NCBI GenBank assembly: GCA_031285625.1
Contig: JAITVV010000071.1
Location: 47,776 to 111,775 of the forward strand
Origin: Prevotella sp.
GTDB taxonomy: Bacteria; Bacteroidota; Bacteroidia; Bacteroidales; Dysgonomonadaceae
Direction: 5' to 3'
Length of the DNA stretch: 64,000 nt
The position numbers were made by a program, and so were the translations under genes. The notes under the pieces are model-generated. The model saw only the letters and a list, made by a program, of their open reading frames with translations, had not been told where the DNA came from and ran no database searches. Positions 18,222-26,559 of the stretch are shown here, one piece after another. How positions within the stretch are numbered: the first letter of the stretch is position 1; each line of letters begins with the position of its first letter.

Positions 18222-18270
18222 AAAGAAATAACCCTAAATAAAAAATGAATTTATTCAGGGTTATTTCTTT
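18222..18270 (-). terminator. Terminator of the glucan utilization operon
   Basis: 14-bp perfect outer arms (18222-18235 and 18257-18270) with further AT pairing inside. It lies just beyond the stop codon of the GH3 gene and before the start of the FecR gene, so it separates the operon from the regulatory locus. Confidence 0.7.
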
Positions 18271-18293
18271 TCTAGTAGGTCCAAAAGGAAATC

Positions 18294-20516
18294 TTATTTC
18301 AATTTGAATCCTATTTTGGATTTTATATCTGTTGCAGAAACTCCGATTAGCGCTTCGAAGTCACCACTTTCGGCTACCCAGTCATGTTTCTTATCATCAA
18401 AGAAGCTTAATGCAGTCTTATCAATAGTAAAAGTAACTGTTTTTTCTTCTCCCGGTTTCAGGTTTACTTTTTCAAAACCTTTGAGTTCTTTTACAGGACG
18501 AGGAAGTGATGATTTGAGATCGCTGATATATAACTGTACTACTTCAGCACCTTCGCGATTTCCTGTATTCTTCACACTCACATAAAAAGAGATTTTGCCA
18601 TCGGCTGTCATTTCTTTATTATCAGCTGATGCTTTTCCATACTCAAAAGTAGTATAGCTAAGACCATGTCCGAATGGGAATAATGGTTTAATTTTCTCTT
18701 TGTCTATCCAGCGGTATCCTACAAAGATACTTTCATGATATGTCGCTTCTTTGTTCAGTCCCGGATAATCACCCAGCTTATGAGCGCCATTATCATCTAA
18801 TTTTACAGGGAATGTAAATGGCAACTTGCCTGATGGATTTGCATCTCCTGCAAGGATGGAAGCTAATGCTGTACCTGACTCAGTACCATTATACCATGAT
18901 TGAACTATGGCAGGTACGTCATTTATCCAAGGCATTGCTATCGCATTACCGGAGATATTGACTACGATAAGATTCTTATTCGCTTTCGCCAGTTCTGCTA
19001 TTACATTGTCCTGTCCATAAGAAAGATTTAATGCTTTACGGTCGTTCCCTTCACTATCCTGACCATCACTTTTGTTCAGTCCTCCTATAAATATCACAAC
19101 ATCGGCATCCTTAGCAAGCTTAGTAGCTTCGCCAATCAGTTCAGCAGCCGAACGAGAATCATGGAGATCTCTTTTCAATTTTACTCCGTTATACTCACTG
19201 GTAGGATCACCTACATAACCACGGGCATAGGTTATTTCAGCTTGTGTGCCCATACGTTTCATTATTCCGTCTAACGGAGCTATTTCATATTTTGCTTTCA
19301 GGGAAGAACTACCGCCACCCACAGTCATCGGCTTAATCGCATTTTCACCAACGACCAGGATCTTTTTTGTCTTATTCAGGTCGATTGGTAAAACATTGTT
19401 ATTGTTCTTCAAAAGAACAATACCTCCTTCGGCAATCTTACGTCCTGCCGCAGCATGTTCAGGAGTTCCAAATGAGCCCCAAGGACGTTTTGTATTCATT
19501 GTAGTGCGAAATGCCAGACGTAATATATTACGAACTTTTTTATCCACTTCTTCTACTTTTACTTCGCCTGAATACAGAAGCTTCAGAAAAGGATTAGCCA
19601 GATAGTAGTTGTCATAGGCATTACTTGCGCCTTCGCTCAGTCCGTCTGTCCAAGAGCCAAATTCCATATCAAGACCGTTATAGATAGCCTGCTTTGTGTT
19701 ATTAACACCGCCCCAATCGGAAACAACCACACCATCAAATCCCCATTCTCCACGAAGAATGTCATTCAACAGGTACTGATTATGGCATGCCCATTCCCCT
19801 TTATATCTGTTGTACGCACCCATAATTGCCCAGGCTTTACCCTCCTGTACGGCAGCTTTGAATGCAGGCAGATAAATTTCGTATAGAGTACGGTCATCAA
19901 CATTTACATTCACGGTATGGCGGTCAATTTCCTGATTATTCAATGCATAATGTTTTACACAAGCAGCAACCCCATTGGCCTGTACTCCCTGAATATAAGG
20001 AACCACCATCTTGGAAGCCAGAAACGGATCTTCACCCATGTATTCAAAATTACGACCATTAAGAGGTGTACGATAAATATTTACACCGGGTCCTAGCAAA
20101 ATATTCTTGTTGCGGTAACGAGCTTCTTCGCCGATACTTTTTCCATAAAGAGCAGATAAGTCTTTATCCCAGGTTGCAGCAAGGCATGTAAGTGCCGGAA
20201 ATGCTATACATGAATCATTCGTCCATCCTGCCTGATCCCATTCATCCCACAAAACTTCGGGACGTATACCATGAGGCCCGTCCGTAGCCCAGTTTTCAGG
20301 AATACCCAAACGGGGAACACCCGCCGAACTGAATTTGGATTGAGCATGACACATGGCTACCTTCTCTTCCAGTGTCATTCTGGAAAGGGCATCTTCTACC
20401 CGTTGTTCTATAGGCTTTGATTCATCTAAGTAGATAGGTAAGTTGTTTTGTCCTACCATATTTACACTTATGGTACCCATAAGGATACACAACAGTGTTA
20501 TTACTGGTTTCAGCAT
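18294..20516 (-). CDS. GH3 beta-glucosidase
   Basis: 740 residues with an N-terminal secretion signal. The GH3 barrel carries CVKHYALNNQE (substrate-binding Lys-His) and GVVVSDWGG with the predicted nucleophile Asp267. A second alpha/beta domain (VLLKNNNNVLPI onward) and a C-terminal fibronectin III-like domain (PFGHGLSYTTFEYG) complete the standard three-domain form. It is the last gene of the minus-strand operon. With two GH30 enzymes upstream it probably removes glucose from the ends of beta-1,6-gluco-oligosaccharides. The precise linkage preference is inferred from context. Confidence 0.9.
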   Translation of the reverse strand: MLKPVITLLCILMGTISVNMVGQNNLPIYLDESKPIEQRVEDALSRMTLEEKVAMCHAQSKFSSAGVPRLGIPENWATDGPHGIRPEVLWDEWDQAGWTNDSCIAFPALTCLAATWDKDLSALYGKSIGEEARYRNKNILLGPGVNIYRTPLNGRNFEYMGEDPFLASKMVVPYIQGVQANGVAACVKHYALNNQEIDRHTVNVNVDDRTLYEIYLPAFKAAVQEGKAWAIMGAYNRYKGEWACHNQYLLNDILRGEWGFDGVVVSDWGGVNNTKQAIYNGLDMEFGSWTDGLSEGASNAYDNYYLANPFLKLLYSGEVKVEEVDKKVRNILRLAFRTTMNTKRPWGSFGTPEHAAAGRKIAEGGIVLLKNNNNVLPIDLNKTKKILVVGENAIKPMTVGGGSSSLKAKYEIAPLDGIMKRMGTQAEITYARGYVGDPTSEYNGVKLKRDLHDSRSAAELIGEATKLAKDADVVIFIGGLNKSDGQDSEGNDRKALNLSYGQDNVIAELAKANKNLIVVNISGNAIAMPWINDVPAIVQSWYNGTESGTALASILAGDANPSGKLPFTFPVKLDDNGAHKLGDYPGLNKEATYHESIFVGYRWIDKEKIKPLFPFGHGLSYTTFEYGKASADNKEMTADGKISFYVSVKNTGNREGAEVVQLYISDLKSSLPRPVKELKGFEKVNLKPGEEKTVTFTIDKTALSFFDDKKHDWVAESGDFEALIGVSATDIKSKIGFKLK

Positions 20517-20585
20517 AATTGATAAATTGATAAGTTAGTATTCTAGTCTTCCGGGATGATTCGGACACAAATATACTCTTTATTA

Positions 20586-22040
20586 TTATTTCCAAATACA
20601 GGAAATAACAGATTTTGATGGAACATTGTATGTGAACGAGTTATTACCCTGTTGTATTGTTACATTTCTATCCATCGACATATCATTTTGTAACACAATA
20701 GAATATGTATTATCCGGATTCTCGAAAGCAGAATAATATATACCTTCTGTAGTATTACCCTCCGACTTGATACGATGACTTCCCGGCTTAATTACTTTAG
20801 ACAAATGTGCCATTGCATAATAGTGGCTGTTTTTATCCATGGTAGCATAGTCATTCGAATCTATTGTGATGCATCCTAAACAGATATTACAGCCACCCGG
20901 ACGATCCGGACCGTGTTTGTCATCAAGCATATAGTTCCACATAATAACTGCTTTGTTATAATTATTGATAGTACCTATACAAACCTCACGCATATTCCAC
21001 ATCATATCTACAGCAAAAGAATATCCTTCACCCCACAGGCCAATAGACATTTCAGTAAAGTATAGGTTTTTGTCGGGACGGGTATTGTGAATTATAAGCA
21101 ATTCTTCTTTCTCACCTCCATAAGCATGATAAGCAGCCCCATCAATATATTTTGCAGCATCTGCGTCTTCATATATTCTTAGTGGATATTGTTGTTGATC
21201 GAGATTCTCTTCTTTATCCTCATCATAATTGTAATTGTGGTCGTATACAACAATCTTAGTTTTTATACCCGCTTTTTCGAATGCCGGGCCTAATGCCTGT
21301 TTTACGAAGTCGCGCTGTTCCTGCCAGGTCATATATAAAGACATGGAGTTACCTCTGTTCAATGGTTCATTCTGTATTGTGATGGCATCTATGTAAAAGC
21401 CTTCTGCCTCCATTGCCTGAAGGTATTTTACAAAATATGTAGCATAATCTTGATAATATTTTGGATTTAGCTGCCCGCTAGTCCATGAATCGAAAGGTTT
21501 CAAATCTTTCAAATTATTCACTTTCATCCATTTAGGGCAAGACCATGGAGAAGCCATTATTTTAACTTCAGGATTAATCGCCTTTATTTCTTTTAATATA
21601 GGGAAAAGATCACGCTTATCATCTTCGTGCATCGTAAAGTTTTCTATTCCCGGTTTATCACAATATGTATATTCGTCTAAAGAGAAATCGGAAGCTCCTA
21701 TTGAGATACGGATATAACTATAACCAAAGCCCTCTTTTGGATCAAAGGTTTCTTTCAAGATAGCCGTCCGGTTTTCCGGTGTCATCTTTAGCAGATTATA
21801 ACAGCTGGAACCTGTAATAGCAGCGCCAAACCCATCCATTTCCTGATATTTTTCTTCGGGATATAGAGTGATAGTATTATCTGTGGTTTGTGTTTCGGAT
21901 TTTGCCTTTAATACGACAGAATCTTTTTGCATTGTTTTTGTCTTATCGGCTGTAGTCGTGTACACATCTACAAAAGCCTGCTTCTGGGTACAAGAAAACA
22001 GGATAAAACAAGATAATGCCGTGTAAATAATTTTTTTCAT
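20586..22040 (-). CDS. GH30 family glycosidase, probable endo-beta-1,6-glucanase (copy 1)
   Basis: 484-residue lipoprotein (FILFSC, Cys17). The barrel starts with EMDGFGAAITGSSCY. The predicted acid/base is Glu225 in IQNEPLN and the nucleophile is Glu330 in YFTEMSIG, both standard for GH30. A small beta domain closes the C-terminus. The subfamily resembles the beta-1,6-glucanases of Bacteroidetes (GH30_3), also used in characterised fungal beta-1,6-glucan loci. Three clustered cysteines sit in GGCNICLGC. It follows copy 2 in the operon, separated by about 77 bases with a hairpin. Family is certain; substrate is inferred. Confidence 0.85.
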   Translation of the reverse strand: MKKIIYTALSCFILFSCTQKQAFVDVYTTTADKTKTMQKDSVVLKAKSETQTTDNTITLYPEEKYQEMDGFGAAITGSSCYNLLKMTPENRTAILKETFDPKEGFGYSYIRISIGASDFSLDEYTYCDKPGIENFTMHEDDKRDLFPILKEIKAINPEVKIMASPWSCPKWMKVNNLKDLKPFDSWTSGQLNPKYYQDYATYFVKYLQAMEAEGFYIDAITIQNEPLNRGNSMSLYMTWQEQRDFVKQALGPAFEKAGIKTKIVVYDHNYNYDEDKEENLDQQQYPLRIYEDADAAKYIDGAAYHAYGGEKEELLIIHNTRPDKNLYFTEMSIGLWGEGYSFAVDMMWNMREVCIGTINNYNKAVIMWNYMLDDKHGPDRPGGCNICLGCITIDSNDYATMDKNSHYYAMAHLSKVIKPGSHRIKSEGNTTEGIYYSAFENPDNTYSIVLQNDMSMDRNVTIQQGNNSFTYNVPSKSVISCIWK

Positions 22041-22068
22041 GAGAATTTATGTTCAAGTTTTTCAAAAA

Positions 22069-22105
22069 GGAGCCTGCACTCAAAATTAACCATATTACAG
22101 GCTCC
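22069..22105. other. Intercistronic hairpin
   Basis: GGAGCCTG (22069-22076) faces CAGGCTCC (22098-22105) in the short gap between the two GH30 genes. No T-tract fits a terminator for the minus strand, so an RNA-processing or stability role is more likely. Confidence 0.4.
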
Positions 22106-22117
22106 ACCAAACAATCT

Positions 22118-23566
22118 TTATTTCAAAATAAATGATGCTACAGCAGAATTAGGCACATTATAAACAAATCGTTTACTTGTTGCCTGATCTTTTACTGTAA
22201 GATTAATATTGTTACCCGATTCGTTTACTACAATAAGTCCTTTTGTTCCGTCAGGATTTAGGAAAGCAGTAGCAGTAGCTCCATCAGGGAATACTCCTGC
22301 AAATGAAGTGCTAATCATTTTAGCCCCGCTGCGGCATACTTTTCCAAAATGGCTTAACATATAATATTCCAATTCTTTTTTGTATTCATCACCATCGATG
22401 GTGACAATACCTCTACAGTCTTCACAGAATACACCACCCGGTGTCACCGGACCGTGTTGTGAGTTAAGGGCAACATTAAACATCATGTAATTACTAGAAC
22501 CATTCTGGATACATGGCACTAAGAAATCTGTCATATAATAAAACATAGTTTCCATCTCTGTTCCTGTATTCCAACCACCACCAGATAATTCCGTCTCATA
22601 AATACTTTTATCAGGAAACGCCGCTTTCACCGCATTTATTGCTGATGGATTCCCTGCATATCCGTGAAATGCTGTTCCATTAATATACTGATTAGCTGTA
22701 GCATCGCTCAGAACATTTATTGCATAATCATAAATATCAAAGTTATGGTCTAAGATAAGTATCTTAGTTGTAATTCCTACAGCTTTAAATTTAGGGCCAA
22801 GATATTTACCTATTATCTCCGCTTGTTCCTGCCATGACATTTTCATTGAAGGGTGGACTCCCGACTCAAAATCGGCTTCGTTTTGTAACGTGATGGCATC
22901 AATGGTAATACCTTCCGCTTTCATAGCCTGAACATATTTTACAAAGTATGTAGCATAATCATCATAAACCTCAGGTCCTTTAAGGGTTCCATTATTCAAT
23001 TTGCCCGAACTCTTCATCCATGCCGGAGGAGACCATGGGCTGGCAATCAATTTTATATTAGGGTTGATTGCAAGGATTTCTTTTAAAACAGGAAGTAAAT
23101 CACGCTTGTCTATTTCCGGTATAGCAAAGTTTTCTATTCCAGCCTTATCACAATAAGTATACAGATCCATAGAGAAATCCGACGCCCCGATACACAGGCG
23201 TAAACTTTCCAGTCCTGCTCCTTCTCTCGGATCAAATAATTCTTTCAAAACATTTGCCCGAGCTTCAGCACCCATTTGTTTTAACAAATATGCGGAAGAG
23301 CCTGTAAGACCGCCGCCAAACCCGTCGATAGTCTGATATTTTACAGTAGGATCAATGCGAACGACTACATCTGTGATATCATTAGAGTATTCCAAAGGGA
23401 GCTCTTTCATCATATATACTTTCGACTGTGTAGTCAGCCACATTCTCACTTCGTTGTTCTCTGTTGAACCTTGTTGGTCTTCATCCGCAAAACCCGAGTC
23501 AGTGTTATAATCAACACATGAAGTCGCAAGAATCAGAGATAATATAGGGATTAAATATTTTTTCAT
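22118..23566 (-). CDS. GH30 family glycosidase, probable endo-beta-1,6-glucanase (copy 2)
   Basis: 482-residue lipoprotein (LILATSC, Cys17). It has the GH30 start motif TIDGFGGGLTGSSAY, a predicted acid/base Glu230 in LQNEADF and a predicted nucleophile Glu326 in YETELSGG. The C-terminal beta domain is present. It resembles copy 1 along its whole length but differs around the acid/base (NEAD against NEPL) and in the cysteine cluster, so the two probably differ in chain-length or linkage preference and are not redundant. It lies directly after the surface glycan-binding lipoprotein gene. Confidence 0.85.
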   Translation of the reverse strand: MKKYLIPILSLILATSCVDYNTDSGFADEDQQGSTENNEVRMWLTTQSKVYMMKELPLEYSNDITDVVVRIDPTVKYQTIDGFGGGLTGSSAYLLKQMGAEARANVLKELFDPREGAGLESLRLCIGASDFSMDLYTYCDKAGIENFAIPEIDKRDLLPVLKEILAINPNIKLIASPWSPPAWMKSSGKLNNGTLKGPEVYDDYATYFVKYVQAMKAEGITIDAITLQNEADFESGVHPSMKMSWQEQAEIIGKYLGPKFKAVGITTKILILDHNFDIYDYAINVLSDATANQYINGTAFHGYAGNPSAINAVKAAFPDKSIYETELSGGGWNTGTEMETMFYYMTDFLVPCIQNGSSNYMMFNVALNSQHGPVTPGGVFCEDCRGIVTIDGDEYKKELEYYMLSHFGKVCRSGAKMISTSFAGVFPDGATATAFLNPDGTKGLIVVNESGNNINLTVKDQATSKRFVYNVPNSAVASFILK

Positions 23567-23582
23567 ATTTATTTTTCTTTGG

Positions 23583-23617
23583 TTTCGCCCTGTCTCTGTG
23601 ATAGAAACAGAGCGAAA
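23583..23617. other. Intercistronic hairpin
   Basis: 11-base arms (23583-23593 and 23607-23617) pair with one mismatch around a 13-base loop. It lies between the binding-protein gene and the GH30 gene in the operon and may tune relative mRNA levels. Confidence 0.4.
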
Positions 23618-23638
23618 GTTTTACTTGTGTTTAATTAT

Positions 23639-25006
23639 TTAAGGTAATGTTACACTTTCGGCAGTTACTACCTTAGTTGCCAGATTAATCGTTATCTTAT
23701 AGTTTCCGGATACAGCTCCATCAGCAGCATACCAGTTACCATCATCTTTACCCAAGTCAGTATCTTTAGCTATGAGGGAAGGCATTGTATAATCAGATGA
23801 TTTCTTTTCATTTGCCCAATCCCTGTTTTCAAATGGTTTGAAGTTTGCTTTTGTAGCATCAAAGTATACCACTGCCTGATAAATATCGGTTGTCACCTTA
23901 CGGAATACAATAGCTTGCAATGGCGCGTTGAAATCCCAAGTTGTGTGAGCTTCTTCTTTTACTTTAGATGGATATCCCAGACCTTCTCCGGCAGCAAGCA
24001 GTACATTCGGATATGCCCTGTCGGCAGGATCTACAATTACTACTTTGCGGGTTTCGCTATAATATAAATCGTAACTTCCGGCATCTCCTATGAATTTAAC
24101 CGTCTCATCAGAGGTGCGTTCAAAGTAGTTGAGATCATATACAATATCGGTAGAAGTAAGTTCGTCAAACAGGTTTACATCCTGATTTTTCTCGAAAGAA
24201 CGGGATAATTTCTTAAATGCTTCACCGCTGGCTGTTACATCGCCAAAGTTGTCCAAAACAAGATCATTCGGATTAAGCTTATCTCCGGCAAAGGCTGTTG
24301 CAAACATATAATTATCGAATGTGATACCTGTAATATAATCGACAGTAGTACTTGTAGTGGTGATATAGTCTCCTGTCTCATCAACCAGTTGAATTGCTCC
24401 GGCTTTGAGCCCCCATACATGTCCTGTGAAATCAATTTGATTGTCAGCAGTTAGTTTCTCAGCGATTCTGTAGCGAAGGCTGTTAGACTTGATCATTACT
24501 TCTGGTGATTCATATTTATCTGATTTTGTTGCCTGAGGGGTTAATGTGAATACTTCCCCATTATCAAGAACCATATACAACTTATTATAGTAAGTTCTCT
24601 TTCCTTTCAGCCCGGCTATGCTTCCGGCAGTTTCATCCCCTTCCACATTGATGAGGGTTAACAATACTTCTATAGTTGCATCTTCGGGCAATTCACTTGT
24701 ATATGCCACCTTGAATTTAGATGAAACTTCTGCACTGTTGCCGGAAGTCCGGATTGATTGCTGTGCAATAAGTACATCGTTTACAATCATTTTCATTTCT
24801 AAGGAAGACAGAGGAGTTGTAGGATCAGATACCTTTGCTGTGATGACAACTGAATCTCCATATGCAAAGATCGAAGGATTGATCGTAGCCGATTCTATTA
24901 CCGGTGTCGAATGCGGAAAAGTTGTCCGGGTATCTTCTTCCTCACACGATGTGAATAGAAGGCATGCACATAATCCGCATATGATGGTTTTATATATAGA
25001 TTTCAT
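23639..25006 (-). CDS. SusE/F-position surface glycan-binding lipoprotein
   Basis: 455 residues, lipobox LLFTSC with Cys21, followed by acidic residues as in surface-exported lipoproteins. The N-terminal part is an immunoglobulin-like domain (about 35-130, TPVIESATINPSIFAYGDSV), followed by further beta-sandwich segments to the C-terminus. Domain families of the DUF5016/DUF5125/DUF5121 kind fit from memory. It sits directly after SusD and before the GH30 enzymes, the normal place for a non-catalytic surface glycan-binding protein. It probably holds beta-glucan chains at the cell surface. No catalytic motif is seen. Confidence 0.75.
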   Translation of the reverse strand: MKSIYKTIICGLCACLLFTSCEEEDTRTTFPHSTPVIESATINPSIFAYGDSVVITAKVSDPTTPLSSLEMKMIVNDVLIAQQSIRTSGNSAEVSSKFKVAYTSELPEDATIEVLLTLINVEGDETAGSIAGLKGKRTYYNKLYMVLDNGEVFTLTPQATKSDKYESPEVMIKSNSLRYRIAEKLTADNQIDFTGHVWGLKAGAIQLVDETGDYITTTSTTVDYITGITFDNYMFATAFAGDKLNPNDLVLDNFGDVTASGEAFKKLSRSFEKNQDVNLFDELTSTDIVYDLNYFERTSDETVKFIGDAGSYDLYYSETRKVVIVDPADRAYPNVLLAAGEGLGYPSKVKEEAHTTWDFNAPLQAIVFRKVTTDIYQAVVYFDATKANFKPFENRDWANEKKSSDYTMPSLIAKDTDLGKDDGNWYAADGAVSGNYKITINLATKVVTAESVTLP

Positions 25007-25026
25007 ATATTTTTCAATATTTAAGA

Positions 25027-26547
25027 TTAATAACCAGGATTTTGTTCAAGATTTACATTCAAGTCCAATTCACTCTGAGGTATCGGCCAAATCAATTTAT
25101 TTTCATTCAATCTGGCTGCATATTCGTTCTGATGATCGGTACAAGCTCTCATAACCTGAATAAATCTGCCTCTGCGTTTAAGATCCATCCATCTCTTGCC
25201 TTCGAATGCAAACTCAAAACGGTTTTCATTCTCAATAGCCAGACGCATGTTATCTTTGGTTGATGCGGTTGTATTTGGCAGTTTTACACGGGTTCTTACT
25301 TTATTCATCTGATTTTTGGCTTCTGCAATATTGCCTAGTTCATTTTCAGCTTCTGCTAATAATAAGATAGCTTCAGGCAAACGGAACAAAACTATATTTC
25401 CTGCTTCCTGTGATCTTAGTTTGTAGCAATACGGATATTTATTAGATGGCCAGAATTTATCAGTCCATTTACCAGTAACATCTCCAAACGTAATAGATGC
25501 ATCGCGGCGGACAATATCCCCGGCAGATGTAAATGCCTTATATAAGTCTTGACTTGGAGTATTGAATTTCTTCCAGTCGATACCATAAAACATTTGTGCA
25601 CCCCAGTTTCCCAGTGTAGACCAGCTATTATAATCAACTTCGAATATAGACTCTTTGCAATGTTCGTTTACAAGATTTACACTAGGAAGGACACCATTCG
25701 CTGGTGTTTCTGATACTGCAAACAGGTCATCATAATTATCCATCATGCCATAACGGCTATCATCCACAACAGCTTTAGCGTATTGCTTTACTTTGTTCCA
25801 GTCTGTTCCTTCAAATCCGTCTTTAGTAGCATATACCTGAGCCTGGATCAGATGTACAAGCGCTTTTGTAATTTTGAATTTATCTGTAGAGTAATCCATT
25901 ACATTTGCCTCAGCATATTCAAGGTCACTTACGATCTGAGCATAAATATTTTCTACAGTCTCCTTAGTCGGATATAGTAAAGGATATATTTCATCAATGT
26001 TTTCCAGACTGATCTCCGGAACATATTGTGTAATTAAAGGAACACTTCCATATATTCTTACCAGATTGAAATAGCATATTGCCCTCATAAAATGAGCATC
26101 ACCTGTTATTTCCGCTCTGCGTTTTTCTGTTAATGCTGCATCTGTAATTTTAGGTGCCCATTCAATAATTGTATTTGCTTTGGATATATGAGAATAGAGA
26201 TATCCCCAATCACGTTTTACTCCACCATTAGAAGCTGATATCCTCAATTCATCTATTTGAGTTGTCTGGTCTTTATTTTCTCCTGCATACGCATTGTCAG
26301 CCTGTGCATCGTTCATAATGTACCAGTCTAATTGCCAGAATTCATTTGCAAAATCCCCGTAAGCTCCTGTTAATAATTGCTCCATCTGAGTAGCAGTAGT
26401 ATATTCGGTTGCATTGTCTTTATCTCCTGACCCCCAGTTCTCATTGGTAAGTTCAGAATCAGGTGATTCGTCAAGGAAACTGCTGCATGACACTAATGCC
26501 ATACATGCTATAGTTCCGCAAAGGATATTTTTTATATTGTATTTCAT
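25027..26547 (-). CDS. SusD-family nutrient-binding lipoprotein
   Basis: 506 residues, lipobox MALVSC (Cys21) then SSFLDESPDSE, the usual SusD N-terminus. TPR-like helices follow (FMRAICYFNLVRIYGSVPL), and the C-terminal RagB/SusD region has RLPEAILLLAEAENELG, NKVRTRV, FEFAFEGKRWMDLKR and a final IWPIPQSELDLN. It forms a lid on the SusC partner encoded 12 bases upstream and takes glycan into the complex. Operon partners point to beta-1,6-glucan as ligand. Confidence 0.95.
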   Translation of the reverse strand: MKYNIKNILCGTIACMALVSCSSFLDESPDSELTNENWGSGDKDNATEYTTATQMEQLLTGAYGDFANEFWQLDWYIMNDAQADNAYAGENKDQTTQIDELRISASNGGVKRDWGYLYSHISKANTIIEWAPKITDAALTEKRRAEITGDAHFMRAICYFNLVRIYGSVPLITQYVPEISLENIDEIYPLLYPTKETVENIYAQIVSDLEYAEANVMDYSTDKFKITKALVHLIQAQVYATKDGFEGTDWNKVKQYAKAVVDDSRYGMMDNYDDLFAVSETPANGVLPSVNLVNEHCKESIFEVDYNSWSTLGNWGAQMFYGIDWKKFNTPSQDLYKAFTSAGDIVRRDASITFGDVTGKWTDKFWPSNKYPYCYKLRSQEAGNIVLFRLPEAILLLAEAENELGNIAEAKNQMNKVRTRVKLPNTTASTKDNMRLAIENENRFEFAFEGKRWMDLKRRGRFIQVMRACTDHQNEYAARLNENKLIWPIPQSELDLNVNLEQNPGY

Positions 26548-26559
26548 TGTATTCAGTTT

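Noticed and set aside
18304-19605. Plus-strand frames of 90-120 residues inside the GH3 gene
   Set aside because: They are antisense shadows of a well-conserved enzyme gene.
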